64,000 bases of DNA from assembly GCA_000403215.2 (NCBI GenBank), contig KE159538.1:168527-232526 (forward strand). Reading direction: 5' to 3'. Below are positions 37,104 through 47,105 of the stretch, piece by piece. The notes beneath the pieces were generated by a model that was given only the letters and a program-made list of their open reading frames with translations, was not told the DNA's origin and did no database searches. The position numbers and the translations under genes are program-made. Position 1 is the stretch's first letter; each line of letters opens with the position of its first letter. This DNA is from Lachnospiraceae bacterium A4. GTDB taxonomy: Bacteria > Bacillota > Clostridia > Lachnospirales > Lachnospiraceae.

Positions 37104-40100
37104 GAAGTATCACCTCCGAGTCATCTGTTATCTTTCTATAATCGTTTATCCACCACACAAATTCATTGAGTACTGTTTCCCATCCGTCTTCACCTTTTCT
37201 TTTTCTTGGTTCTTTATCACATCTAGCCATATATACAACATCACCATTTTCAACTGGAACTTCTGAATAACTTACCTTGATTTTTTTATCCTTTTTCACA
37301 AGTCTGCTATGAATCTTCATATCACAAATCTGACCATTTTTCAGGCAGTATGCTTTGAACTTCGGAGAATAGGTTGTGTCTATATCAAGAATAACAATAT
37401 ATCTGACATCTAGTTTTGGATTTACATATTCCACATAACCCAAGTGTTCTATTTGATATTTTATTCTCTGTGACAAGCTGCATCTATCAACATACAGTCC
37501 TGATGTGGTAAGTATGCTTTTCAACAATCCCTTCATATCTACATTAGAAAATCTTCCTGTTACAGTTTTTGTAGCAAATTGTTTTTTCTGTTCCTCTGTC
37601 ACCTCAAATTTTTTGAACACTTTTTTACTACTATATCCGTTAAAAACCTTGTTTTTTCCTTCTGTTTTATACTTGATGCAATCTTTCAATTTATCTAATG
37701 CTTGCTGATCGTCATATCCAAGAGATTTAACAAACTCTACACAATCAATCTCTTCAACGCTTGTAAACGTCTCTTTTTCAGCAAATTTCCTTATAACAGA
37801 TTCATCTATGTGTAGTTGTTGTAACTTATCATCTTTCCTTATCTGCTGTTTATCGTATAGTAAATCAAACTTTTCAGCGATGTCTAAAAGCCTGTTTATA
37901 TCACCAAATTCTTCAAAGAAGTCAATTTTGATAAGAATATCTAACTGTCTACTATTCAATGATGTTTTTTCTTTAAGGTAATATAGTAGGTCTACAAAAT
38001 CATCAAAATTGTAACCAGACATTTCATATAACTCATTCGCCACATTCTCATTCATGTATTTAATTGAACCAATACCCTTATAAATCGTATTTGTTTCTTT
38101 GTCGCAGAAATATCCTGCTCTTGAATATCTGAATTTAGGGGATTGGAATGTAATACCGCCCTTCTTTGCGTATGCTGTTAATGACTTCGTTTTTTCTTCT
38201 TTGTCTTTGTTAATATTTAGTGCCGTTGTTAAAAACTCTAGCGGATAATGCGTTCTTAAATACCCAGAAACATATCCCTCATAACTATATGGCTGAGAAT
38301 GATTCAATGAGAATAGGTATGCGCTTGCATCTTCTATAACCTGAATGAAAGCGACAATATCCTGCTCAGACTTTTCTTCTTCAATGCCATACACTTCTTT
38401 CATTGTTTCAATGTAGCCTTTAATTTGATGATCCGATTTATCTGTAAGCAATCCACCGTTCTTAATAATCGGTATATATTTATCTGTACCAGTTTTCTTT
38501 GCGAAACCACGCCTTACAATATCAGCTTCTCCCATTGTGAATCCGCAGTATTGATGTAGAAACGCAATGATCTGTTCCTGAAATACCAGATAGCCAAATG
38601 TGTTAGATAGGAAATCATCTATCGGCTTAGATCCCGTTTTCCTTACAACTCCACTTGCCAAATCTTCACGGTATGATGCCCCAGCAGGTCTTATTGCGCT
38701 GTTTCCAATGCTTAACAGTGTCATTCTATCAACATTCTCATTTACTTCTTGAAAACGCTTGATATTTTCATCAGACAAAAGTTTCTTTATATAACTATCT
38801 CCAGTGTTACCTTCCCATTGGAATATCTGTGTTGTATCGTCTCTTATAGAATTCCACACATTCACATCAGTAATATCTACATTATCTGGCGTTAATCTCT
38901 CAATACCAGCAAGTTTGCAAGTATCATTTATAAGCTCTATGGTATCAAGTCGAAGCAAATCGAGTTTCACATAATTCAAACCGTCAATTTCTTTCATGTT
39001 AATTTGACTTATGGGATAATTAGATGTCGAAGTTGTAAAGGTACCAAATCTGTCTGTAATAGTAAACGGTGCTACTACGCATCCACAAGGATGAGAGCCT
39101 ACAGAGACTATGGTTCCTTTTATCATATCTACATACTTAAACAATTCTTTGTATTTTTCTCTACTTTTTTCATACAATTCTTCATTATCTACTGAGTCAC
39201 ATATCGTAGAAACTTCTGCAAGTGGAATCCCTAACGCTCGTCCAACATCTCTAATGGCTCCCTTATCTGCAACGGTATTAAATGTAACAATGTCGCAACA
39301 ATACAGACCTGTTTTTGAAAATATATACTTTTTTACTTCTTCAATCCTTGATGGCGGGAAGTCTGTGTCAATATCAGAAAGACTAACTCTCTCTGTGTTC
39401 ATGAAGCGTTCAAAATTCAGATTATGCTTGATACTGTCCATTTCTGTAATACCAAGTAGCCAGGCTATAACGCTGCCATTTACAGATCCCCTCCCATATC
39501 CGACCATAATATCATTTTCAATACACCAGCTTATGATATCATCCATCAGTAGCATGAAATCAATTGCCCCGTTATGCTCATATGCCTTTAATTCATGCTT
39601 TATCCTGTCTATGTATTCTTGATAGTTTGGGTATTTATCAACGCCACGTTTCTTAATGCCTTGCATGATTTTATTTTGAAATGTCTTCATGGGATTTTCC
39701 CACAAATGCGGATACTTATATGTTCTGTCAATATTAAATTCTTCAATCATATTCGCTAAAACATTCGTGTTGTTTATCGCCTCTTTAACAACTTCCACAG
39801 GAAGTGAACCTTGTTTTTCATATGCTGTAACAAGCTCTTCATAAGACTTAAATGTTAAATCCCACGATTCCTCATCTGCAAAAAATACACCTTTTGATTT
39901 TTGCAAAATACTTCTTCCCTCTAAATGCTCTGTATTTAGCGCATGAGTATCTGTGCCAGTAATTAAAGGAACGCCTATTTCATCACTTAACACTTTTAGA
40001 TATTTATTATATTCCTTTTGTCCATCATCAATATGGTGCTGAATTTCCAAAAAACACCTATGTCTGTTTCTTTGCAGAAAACATATAAACCGATTTCTTA

Positions 40101-40542
40101 TATCATCATTGCCTTTGTGTAAAATGCCACCAAGACAAGCTGTACTAATAATAATATTGTCGCTCGTTTTTTCTAGGTCATCATACAAAATTCTGGGCAT
40201 ATAATAGAAATGACCATCGTTGCGATTATACGAATCTGAAACAAGCTGATTCAGTTCAAGAACTCCATCATAGTTTTTTGCAATCAAAACGCAATGGTAG
40301 TTGTCTCTTTTCTTGTCTTCTAAAGATTCTGTTATATACGCTTCGATACCATGAATATACTTCATGCCAGCCTTTTCAACTTCTTCTTTTTTATGAATCC
40401 ACTCAAATATATTTCCATGCTCTGTGAAACAAATAGCAGACATTCCAAGTTCTTTTGCTCTTGCAATATAATCTCTGAAATTAGTTATACTATCTATATT
40501 TGTTGTTCCGTTTGACAGCATACTATGTATATGGATTTTCAC
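37096..40542 (-). CDS. dnaE: DNA polymerase III alpha subunit
   Basis: 1148 residues. An N-terminal PHP domain keeps the metal ligands (KIHIHS, FTEHGN, HGIEAYI, TGTDTHAL). The polymerase III palm has YGRGSVNGSVIAWLLG and SDIDTDFPP with the catalytic Asp pair. The C-terminal part contains an OB-like region (TGRFSNVDMKG). It would replicate the phage genome. The annotated GTG (40542) has no ribosome-binding site because an insertion sequence separates it from one (see the mobile element at 40557). Confidence 0.94.
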   Translation of the reverse strand: MKIHIHSMLSNGTTNIDSITNFRDYIARAKELGMSAICFTEHGNIFEWIHKKEEVEKAGMKYIHGIEAYITESLEDKKRDNYHCVLIAKNYDGVLELNQLVSDSYNRNDGHFYYMPRILYDDLEKTSDNIIISTACLGGILHKGNDDIRNRFICFLQRNRHRCFLEIQHHIDDGQKEYNKYLKVLSDEIGVPLITGTDTHALNTEHLEGRSILQKSKGVFFADEESWDLTFKSYEELVTAYEKQGSLPVEVVKEAINNTNVLANMIEEFNIDRTYKYPHLWENPMKTFQNKIMQGIKKRGVDKYPNYQEYIDRIKHELKAYEHNGAIDFMLLMDDIISWCIENDIMVGYGRGSVNGSVIAWLLGITEMDSIKHNLNFERFMNTERVSLSDIDTDFPPSRIEEVKKYIFSKTGLYCCDIVTFNTVADKGAIRDVGRALGIPLAEVSTICDSVDNEELYEKSREKYKELFKYVDMIKGTIVSVGSHPCGCVVAPFTITDRFGTFTTSTSNYPISQINMKEIDGLNYVKLDLLRLDTIELINDTCKLAGIERLTPDNVDITDVNVWNSIRDDTTQIFQWEGNTGDSYIKKLLSDENIKRFQEVNENVDRMTLLSIGNSAIRPAGASYREDLASGVVRKTGSKPIDDFLSNTFGYLVFQEQIIAFLHQYCGFTMGEADIVRRGFAKKTGTDKYIPIIKNGGLLTDKSDHQIKGYIETMKEVYGIEEEKSEQDIVAFIQVIEDASAYLFSLNHSQPYSYEGYVSGYLRTHYPLEFLTTALNINKDKEEKTKSLTAYAKKGGITFQSPKFRYSRAGYFCDKETNTIYKGIGSIKYMNENVANELYEMSGYNFDDFVDLLYYLKEKTSLNSRQLDILIKIDFFEEFGDINRLLDIAEKFDLLYDKQQIRKDDKLQQLHIDESVIRKFAEKETFTSVEEIDCVEFVKSLGYDDQQALDKLKDCIKYKTEGKNKVFNGYSSKKVFKKFEVTEEQKKQFATKTVTGRFSNVDMKGLLKSILTTSGLYVDRCSLSQRIKYQIEHLGYVEYVNPKLDVRYIVILDIDTTYSPKFKAYCLKNGQICDMKIHSRLVKKDKKIKVSYSEVPVENGDVVYMARCDKEPRKRKGEDGWETVLNEFVWWINDYRKITDDSEVILHN

Positions 40543-40556
40543 ATAATTATTACTAA

Positions 40557-41890
40557 GGAACTGTTAATAAATTAATCCTTACAATTGGGTTTGATTTTAT
40601 AATTCCATTTTCCCAGCTGTTCATACGGAAAAAGATTGACTTGGGCAAGTTCCTCATCAGATATTTTTCGTCCAGTCTCATAAATATTGTTGTCTACAAT
40701 ACAATCGATTTTTAGACCATTTTGAGTAGTTGTTCCGGATATCAGACTAACAACAGTTTCAATATCAATAAGCGGCTGACCCTGCCAGTTTTTGGAAATG
40801 TAGCAGAACATTCTGTGTTCTATCTTGTTCCATTTTGATGCTCCTGGAGGATAGTGTGATATCATGACTTCAAGTCCGGTGTAATCTGCAAACTCCTGTA
40901 ATTCGCATTTCCATGCCCGGCTGCGGGAAGAATTACTGCCACCGCCATCACATGTTATGTAGATCCTTTTAGATTCAGGAAATGTATTTTTCCCACAAAT
41001 GTCCCACCATGCTGCGATGCTGGTAACAGCAAACTCTGATGTATCATGGTTTGTTCCAAGATTAATAAAACCAGTGTTACTGTTTAACACATAAACCCCA
41101 TATGGGCTGACTTTGCCCAGTTCAGCAAAAGGAAAGTCATGATCCAGTACCTTGCGCGGATCCTTGGACTTTCGGTATTCTGCTCCGTTGTTCTTAAAAT
41201 TGCCAATGTTTTCTTTCTTCTTTGTATCAACGGAGATTACCGGATCGCCGGTCTCAAGATACTGTTTCGCCAGATCATTAATGATCCCAAACTGTTCATC
41301 ACGGTCAGGACTCGGTTCACCGACCTGCAGCATTTTCTGGTTTACCTGCTTGCTGTATCCCATATCTGTAAGCAGCTGGGATATTTTTACATAGCTAATC
41401 TGTATCCCATATTCATCAGACAGGACAGCTTCTATTTTTCGCAGACTCATGCTTTGTGGAATCCAATGGATTACTTTGGAAGGATCACCATACGTCTGAC
41501 CATCAATAATCTTTTCAATAGCGTCAATAACTTCTGGATGATGTTCTACAAAAGGTTTGCGTCCCGCTCCTTCTCTACGGATTCGCCCTCCGGACACAAT
41601 TTCATCACAGTTGTTTGCTTCGATATTTCCAGAGTGCAGAGTAGAGAATGCAGCTCCTGTCAGTTCTTTGACATGAGTTGCCCCGCCTCTTCCATATACT
41701 TCGGTTGCCTTACCAAGAAGGATACGTTTTTGTTTTTCATCTACAGAATTATTTATCAGTAATATCAATTCGTCAAGTTTTGAAATATCAACATGTATAG
41801 CCATTTTTTCCTCCAATACAATTGCTTATATTGGAAGATAGTATAGCACAACTTGGTATATTTTGTAAGTAGTTATTTATTAACAGTTCC
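40557..41890 (-). mobile_element. ISAzo13-family insertion sequence (1334 bp)
   Basis: Terminal inverted repeats start GGAACTGTTAATAAAT at both ends (16 bp identical). A 3-bp TAA target duplication flanks them (40554-40556 and 41891-41893). One transposase gene fills the element. It sits between the dnaE start region and the ribosome-binding site that served it. Confidence 0.88.
40572..41804 (-). CDS. ISAzo13-type transposase
   Basis: 410 residues from the ATG at 41804 (GGAGG at 5 nt). Family motifs are visible: SVDTKKKENIGNFKNNG, GTNHDTSEFAVTSIAAWW, TCDGGGSNSSRSRAWK and HYPPGASKWNKIEHRMF, with the acidic catalytic residues in the D-D-E order. The gene is intact, so the element may still move. 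It cuts and rejoins the inverted repeats. Confidence 0.92.
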   Translation of the reverse strand: MAIHVDISKLDELILLINNSVDEKQKRILLGKATEVYGRGGATHVKELTGAAFSTLHSGNIEANNCDEIVSGGRIRREGAGRKPFVEHHPEVIDAIEKIIDGQTYGDPSKVIHWIPQSMSLRKIEAVLSDEYGIQISYVKISQLLTDMGYSKQVNQKMLQVGEPSPDRDEQFGIINDLAKQYLETGDPVISVDTKKKENIGNFKNNGAEYRKSKDPRKVLDHDFPFAELGKVSPYGVYVLNSNTGFINLGTNHDTSEFAVTSIAAWWDICGKNTFPESKRIYITCDGGGSNSSRSRAWKCELQEFADYTGLEVMISHYPPGASKWNKIEHRMFCYISKNWQGQPLIDIETVVSLISGTTTQNGLKIDCIVDNNIYETGRKISDEELAQVNLFPYEQLGKWNYKIKPNCKD

Positions 41891-41918
41891 TAATGTTTAT
41901 CACCTCGCTTGCATTGGT

Positions 41919-42758
41919 TTATTCATTTGGATCGTAATATTCACCATCGTTACTTTTCTTACTAATAGGTTGCGGCTTAAATTCACAAGCGTTATTTCTC
42001 TGGCCACACAGGTAATTGCAATAATAGTAATCCTGATTAGGCAACCACAAAGATTCATTTTCAATAAGTTTCAAAGTATCTTTCGCCCACTGGATAGCCT
42101 CATCATATTCTTCTTGTTTCCAAGGTATTTCAATCCATTTCTGGTCTTTAAACATATTCCATTTTAATTTGGAAACGCTACCATATTCTTTTACAATGGG
42201 GATGGAATATAGATATAGCTGCCTTTTAAACTCCAAGAAATGTTTTTGATCCGACTTACTGATACTTCCATTTTTCAAAATCTTGATACTTGCTGATTTA
42301 TGGTCAATTATAATTATTTCTCCCGTTTCTTTATCCTTAACCAACAAGTCTATATATCCCACAAAATCTTTATCTTCTATTTTGAAATGAATTTCTTTTT
42401 CTACTCCAAGGATTTCATATCTGTCTAAATCCAAGTCTATATTATTCAAATACTCAATTCCTTTATCATAATAGGACTGCCTAATATCAACATATTTATT
42501 TGGAGGAGCATCGTGTGGAACTGACTCATTAAAATTTTCTTCGTAATATTGATTCAAGTCAAACAGCGACAATTCGCCTTTAATATATTTTTCAAGTATT
42601 TTATGTATTAGTGATCCATATTCTCCAAAAAAACCATTTTCTGCTTTACTACATTCCAAGTAATGTAAATACCATTCATAAGCACAGTTATAATATGAGT
42701 TTAATCGTGAAAAACTCCATGTCATAGTATCCATTACAAATAATTCTTCTTCCGTCAA
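41919..42758 (-). CDS. RecB/Cas4-like PD-(D/E)XK nuclease with Fe-S cysteines
   Basis: This 279-residue protein has the nuclease core KDFVGYIDLLVK followed by IIIIDHKSA (D...D-x-K). An N-terminal Cys (SYYNCAYEW) plus C-terminal CNYLCGQRNNAC form the four-cysteine cluster seen in AddB- and Cas4-type exonucleases. It lies just after primase and upstream of dnaE in transcription order, so it belongs to the replication/recombination module. The start is TTG 42758 or ATG 42734. Confidence 0.78.
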   Translation of the reverse strand: MTEEELFVMDTMTWSFSRLNSYYNCAYEWYLHYLECSKAENGFFGEYGSLIHKILEKYIKGELSLFDLNQYYEENFNESVPHDAPPNKYVDIRQSYYDKGIEYLNNIDLDLDRYEILGVEKEIHFKIEDKDFVGYIDLLVKDKETGEIIIIDHKSASIKILKNGSISKSDQKHFLEFKRQLYLYSIPIVKEYGSVSKLKWNMFKDQKWIEIPWKQEEYDEAIQWAKDTLKLIENESLWLPNQDYYYCNYLCGQRNNACEFKPQPISKKSNDGEYYDPNE

Positions 42759-42764
42759 ATATTC

Positions 42765-43784
42765 TCACAGCCTCCTTCTCTCTTTATATAAAATCTCCCA
42801 CACTACTTTTCCTTTATCACAGGGAGACATCTTATCCTCAACACTTCCTAATAATCTATCTTTTACAAACCTTCTGTCAGTCACAACATAAACATTTGTA
42901 AACTTCCTAAGTTTTTCGGTACACTCTTGTATTTTTTTCATATCAACATCATTGTCATACGCAATGACTACTTTTTTTACACCTAACTTAATTAGCAACA
43001 ACACTTGTTCGTCATTTAACCATCCAGTTTCACTTGAGAGCCAGTAATTATATCCCCACCCTTCTACTTTCATGCCGGACTTTATGCCCTCAAAGATGAT
43101 AACTTCATCGTGAACTATAATGTTTTCGTAGTTTTCTTTCATCCCTATAAAGAAATCTGTTGTGCCAATCTTCTGATAATTTTGATACTTCTTAATTTTC
43201 ATTTCCTTATAGTTCTTATATCTTGTACGTCCTTTAAATCCTATCAGTCGTAATTCGCTATCATATACAGGGTAGACAATTCTATTTGTTATATTATCAA
43301 TCCTAATATTGTATTTCTTCATAATGTCTGGATTGATTCCCTCATCTATCCACTCTTCAGGAGTCTTATCTTCGTATTTATCTATTTCAGAATCATTCAG
43401 TATAACTCTATCAACAACACTTTTCTTTTTAGGTTCTGTTATTCTTGCAAGATTTTTATATACCTTTAATGCGCTGCATTGCTTTAGGTTCTTTACATCT
43501 ACTCCTGCTAATAAACCAACCTTTTCAACCGCATCGTTAAATGACATATTCTCAAATGTCATTAGCCAGTTGATGATATTTCCTCCTACCCCACAAGAGA
43601 AACAGTGAAATAAGTTTTTACTTGGCGTAATTACAAGAGAAGGTGTCTTGTCAATGTGTTTTGGGCAATGGGCAGCATAACTATCTCCACGACCTTCAAA
43701 GTCCATATCTTTACTTGCATATTCAAACAAATCCACTTTTGAGCATAACTCTATAAGAGCTTCGTTATCGTAGTTGTTAGCCAC
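42765..43784 (-). CDS. DNA primase (DnaG-type)
   Basis: 339 residues from GTG. The zinc-binding domain has CPKHIDKTPSLVIT and LFHCFSCGVGGNIINWL. A Toprim domain follows (VIIFEGIKSGMKVEG with its Glu, then VVIAYDNDVD with its Asp pair). It is shorter than cellular DnaG, as is usual for phage enzymes. It makes RNA primers with the adjacent DnaB-like helicase. Confidence 0.9.
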   Translation of the reverse strand: MANNYDNEALIELCSKVDLFEYASKDMDFEGRGDSYAAHCPKHIDKTPSLVITPSKNLFHCFSCGVGGNIINWLMTFENMSFNDAVEKVGLLAGVDVKNLKQCSALKVYKNLARITEPKKKSVVDRVILNDSEIDKYEDKTPEEWIDEGINPDIMKKYNIRIDNITNRIVYPVYDSELRLIGFKGRTRYKNYKEMKIKKYQNYQKIGTTDFFIGMKENYENIIVHDEVIIFEGIKSGMKVEGWGYNYWLSSETGWLNDEQVLLLIKLGVKKVVIAYDNDVDMKKIQECTEKLRKFTNVYVVTDRRFVKDRLLGSVEDKMSPCDKGKVVWEILYKERRRL

Positions 43785-43795
43785 CCTTTATCACC

Positions 43796-45142
43796 TCACT
43801 TTTCAAATGGATTAGATGATGAATCATGTTGTTTTGCCTGTTCAATCCTCATCCTATTACCATCAAACTTAAAATCTATATACTCATCTTCTCCCATCTG
43901 TTCGCCCATGCGGTTCAAATCTACGGTCAAAGCAAAATTACCACAATCCAATGTATCCTTTGCAAGTTCCTCTGTTGTTTTATCCCTCCATAGCATACTT
44001 GCACTTACATAACGCTCTAGTTTATCTGAATCTGCAACTTGGTTAGCCCTGTTAAGCTGTGCCCCAGCCAACATTGCAATGTTTAACTCGCCAGCTATAT
44101 TGTTTTTCAGGAAATCGCATCTTGCGCCAAGAGCATTATAGTTTTCGGAAGAAGACAGAATATTACTTTTGATATAATCGAAAATGCTGAACTCCAATCC
44201 CATCTTGTATTTCAAAATTTTATGTATAGCATATATTTCCTCATCTGTTGTTTGTGGAGTGTAGATATGAACAAATGGCTGTTTCTTGATCCACTCATTT
44301 GTTTTCTCTAATTTCTGACCCTCTTCATAAGAATATCTGCCATTTTTAATTCTCTTTACTTCAATTCCTGTTAGGTTTGCAAGCATCCTCTCAAAAAATA
44401 ATCTATCCTGCATTTCTGTATCAAAGAAAAGAGTTGGTACACCATTTTTAATTTTATGTATTGCTTCGTTCATGAAAAATGCAGATTTACCCTTTTTCAT
44501 CCTTGCTTTCAGTAATACAAGTTCCCCTGGCTCATATGTGAAGTAATCATTTAGTCTTTCATACTTAGAGGGGATGCCATAAACACCGTCCTCCGTCCTG
44601 CGACTGCAAATTTCTCTCCACAGTTCATCAACACGACTGCCAAACAATTCTATTTCATTTGATGTAATATATTGTTCTGTTAATTTGTTAATTTTCGTAT
44701 TTACCAGAGAATTGAGTTTGTTTAAATCTGAATCACTATTGAAACAAGCAGACTGTACTTCCAAAACAACCTTGTTCAAATCTCTCTTAAATGACATTGT
44801 AACTACATTATTTACAAGTAATTTGTATTCTTCTAATGTATGTCTGCAAGCGAACTGGCTCATCGAAATGAACTCTTGCATATCCGTCAAATTATATTCT
44901 TCTATCTTTTTCTTTACAGCCTTATTGGAGTTGAGCATATTAGTAATGTTGATAGCGTCTATTGTCTCAACACCGTTTTTGTATAATTCCTGTATCGCCC
45001 AATAAATACAGCCATTTTCTACATTATAAAAATATGAAGGTCTTAAATAGTCTGTATGCAATATAAATTCAGGATGATATACCAAAGTCGCAATTACTCC
45101 TGCTTCAGCCTGATTGTCTGAGATTAATGAAATGTCTAATGC
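43796..45142 (-). CDS. Replicative DNA helicase (DnaB-type)
   Basis: About 448 residues from TTG at 45142, 8 nt after GAGGGGTG; the frame is open to 45163. It has an N-terminal helical domain (AEAGVIATLVYHPEFI), the Walker A variant KARMKKGKSAFF, Walker B around LFFDTEM and a later GARCDFLKNNI sensor region. It is a hexameric helicase of the phage replisome. Confidence 0.9.
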   Translation of the reverse strand, partial: ALDISLISDNQAEAGVIATLVYHPEFILHTDYLRPSYFYNVENGCIYWAIQELYKNGVETIDAINITNMLNSNKAVKKKIEEYNLTDMQEFISMSQFACRHTLEEYKLLVNNVVTMSFKRDLNKVVLEVQSACFNSDSDLNKLNSLVNTKINKLTEQYITSNEIELFGSRVDELWREICSRRTEDGVYGIPSKYERLNDYFTYEPGELVLLKARMKKGKSAFFMNEAIHKIKNGVPTLFFDTEMQDRLFFERMLANLTGIEVKRIKNGRYSYEEGQKLEKTNEWIKKQPFVHIYTPQTTDEEIYAIHKILKYKMGLEFSIFDYIKSNILSSSENYNALGARCDFLKNNIAGELNIAMLAGAQLNRANQVADSDKLERYVSASMLWRDKTTEELAKDTLDCGNFALTVDLNRMGEQMGEDEYIDFKFDGNRMRIEQAKQHDSSSNPFEK

Positions 45143-45159
45143 CAAATAGCTATCACCCC

Positions 45160-45621
45160 TCACTTTATAATATCTGCAAAACTTTTATTTTGAATCGGAA
45201 CATGAGTAAATTCCGAGCCAGAATCTTCTTTAATTTCAATGTTGCCTTTCATGTTCTTCACTTTTGATTTATTATAGGCATCCAACACTTGTTTATTTTG
45301 TATTACATAGTAAAGTCCTTGCGGATAATTCAATGGTATTTTGTGGTCAATATAATACTGCAATCCAAACAATAGAAAATCGCTACCAAGTCCTTTTGTA
45401 AAAACGATATTCTTGATTACACTTTGCAAGGTTGAATATACGGGATTAGGATTTACATGATTCTTGAACAGATCAATAATCTTTTTGATATCTTCTTTTG
45501 TTTGAAAACAGTCTGGATGATAATACGAATTACCAGATTTAATTGCCTGTTCTTTGTCTAATGTTTTTTCTAGATGTAAGCACCCAGAATATTTACAAGT
45601 AACCGTTGATTGATTTCTCAT
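45160..45621 (-). CDS. Hypothetical zinc-binding protein
   Basis: About 153 residues from the ATG at 45621; the frame is open to 45693 inside the ssb 3' end. CKYSGCLHLEK, then SYYHPDCFQTK give a C-x5-C...H-x2-C ligand set. Similar proteins occur next to replication genes of Firmicutes phages. The function is unknown. A GGAGGG hairpin precedes the start. Confidence 0.6.
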   Translation of the reverse strand: MRNQSTVTCKYSGCLHLEKTLDKEQAIKSGNSYYHPDCFQTKEDIKKIIDLFKNHVNPNPVYSTLQSVIKNIVFTKGLGSDFLLFGLQYYIDHKIPLNYPQGLYYVIQNKQVLDAYNKSKVKNMKGNIEIKEDSGSEFTHVPIQNKSFADIIK

Positions 45622-45632
45622 ATTGAATTTTA

Positions 45633-45652
45633 GGAGGGCTGTTGCACCCTCC
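45633..45652 (-). promoter_or_regulatory. Hairpin masking a GGAGG site between ssb and the next gene
   Basis: GGAGGG and CCCTCC pair with an 8-nt loop just before the ATG at 45621. On the transcript the purine-rich arm could otherwise serve as a ribosome-binding site. No U-tract follows, so translational control is likelier than termination. Confidence 0.4.
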
Positions 45653-45670
45653 GTTCCTCCTATGGAATGA

Positions 45671-46105
45671 TTAATTAAAAGGTAACTCCTCATCTATACC
45701 ATCAGGAATATTCATAAAACCATCAGCAGAAGGTGCATTGTTGTTTGCTGGTGCGTTTGAAGGTGCAGACGCTCCACCGCTATTCTTACTCTCAACAAAC
45801 TCCGCTTCTTCTACAACAACATCTGTCGTATAAACCTTTACACCGTCCTTGTTGGTGTAGTTACCTGTCTGAATACGCCCCGAAATACCGATAGCCATAC
45901 CCTTCTTAAAATACTTCTCAATAAACTCAGCAGATTTACTAAATGCAACACAGTTGATAAAATCTGCATCATAATTACCTTCATTGTTCTTAAAACGTCT
46001 GTTTACAGCAACGGAGAAACGTGCAATCGCACTTGCGTTTTCTCCCTGTGTGTATCTAACCTCTGGATCACGAGTTAATCTTCCTACAAGTTCTACTTTA
46101 TTCAT
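45671..46105 (-). CDS. ssb: Single-stranded DNA-binding protein
   Basis: This 144-residue protein has the OB fold starting MNKVELVGRLTRDPEVRY, the typical INCVAFSKSAEFIEKYFKKG region, a low-complexity linker with Ala/Asn/Pro and the acidic tip DGIDEELPFN, which recruits partner proteins. The ATG follows GGAGG. Confidence 0.96.
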   Translation of the reverse strand: MNKVELVGRLTRDPEVRYTQGENASAIARFSVAVNRRFKNNEGNYDADFINCVAFSKSAEFIEKYFKKGMAIGISGRIQTGNYTNKDGVKVYTTDVVVEEAEFVESKNSGGASAPSNAPANNNAPSADGFMNIPDGIDEELPFN

Positions 46106-46125
46106 TCTTTCTTATCCTCCTCTGA

Positions 46126-47070
46126 TTACGCAATAGGCTTAATAGCCTTAATCTTCTCTAAACATTCTTTCGCTTTGTCAATGTCTCTGAAAGCATTTGG
46201 ATTTCCGCTAGGTACATAATTCTTCAATGTGGTCATCAGTTCTTCATTCTTTGTACCGCCAAGTTTGGTACACATTGCAATAATTTCTTTCTTAACAGCA
46301 GAAATATCATCGCTTGCAACATCAGAACCAGTATCTTTGTTCCTTACAACGGGAGTATAACCCTCTCCTGAATCTGCCCATTCCATAATTTTTTCGCCAT
46401 AAGACTCATTCAACAATGTAGCCGTCTCATTTTCAAAAATATGGGTGTTATCCTTCTGTACCTCTGCCATATGCGTCTTCTGATCAATCAGGAACGTACA
46501 AGTAAATTCATACTCAAAACCGTCTCTCTGCTTTGCGCCAACACCAAGTTTCTTAACGCTTGTCTTACCTTTTTCATCCTTTTCAAGTTCATACTGATCC
46601 TTGCCTCTCATAGTAGCAATTAGATGAATAGGACTATCTGCAATAGCTTCAATAAACTTATTGTGTCTAGGAGTTACCTTACCCCATGCCTGATATGTAC
46701 CACCTGCTTGCTGCTGAAGTTCAAGACATCCACCTTTTCCTTCCCATTCGTGAGAAGAACTGTCAATAATGAGAATTCCATATCCTTCTTTTACAGCAAA
46801 CTCAATGAATTCTACATATTTCTCTGGATTATGCGGAGCGTCAATATCAACAATGTCATAATCAAACTCATTAGCGTAGTAATATCCACGCTTTGCCTCT
46901 GTGTTGCCAAGCAGGATCTTCGGTCTATTACCTGTCTGCTGCTCAATCTTATTTGCCATGCCAGTAGCCAGTTTCAATGCCGAATACGTCTTACCGCCAC
47001 CGCTAGGACTCATCAATGCTACCTTTACATAAATCTTTTCTCTTACTGCTTTCTTTACCTGAAATCCCAA
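46126..47070 (-). CDS. RecA-like ATPase (Sak4 type)
   Basis: 314 residues from TTG behind GGAGG. Walker A SPSGGGKTYSALK and the Walker B-like GILIIDSSSHEWEG identify a compact RecA-core ATPase, as in phage Sak4 recombinases that act with SSB. The neighbouring ssb gene supports this. C-terminal residues from about 235 form an acidic linker and a helical end. Confidence 0.85.
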   Translation of the reverse strand: MGFQVKKAVREKIYVKVALMSPSGGGKTYSALKLATGMANKIEQQTGNRPKILLGNTEAKRGYYYANEFDYDIVDIDAPHNPEKYVEFIEFAVKEGYGILIIDSSSHEWEGKGGCLELQQQAGGTYQAWGKVTPRHNKFIEAIADSPIHLIATMRGKDQYELEKDEKGKTSVKKLGVGAKQRDGFEYEFTCTFLIDQKTHMAEVQKDNTHIFENETATLLNESYGEKIMEWADSGEGYTPVVRNKDTGSDVASDDISAVKKEIIAMCTKLGGTKNEELMTTLKNYVPSGNPNAFRDIDKAKECLEKIKAIKPIA

Positions 47071-47105
47071 ATTTGTTCCTCCTATAAATTAAAATATTTT
47101 CACAT

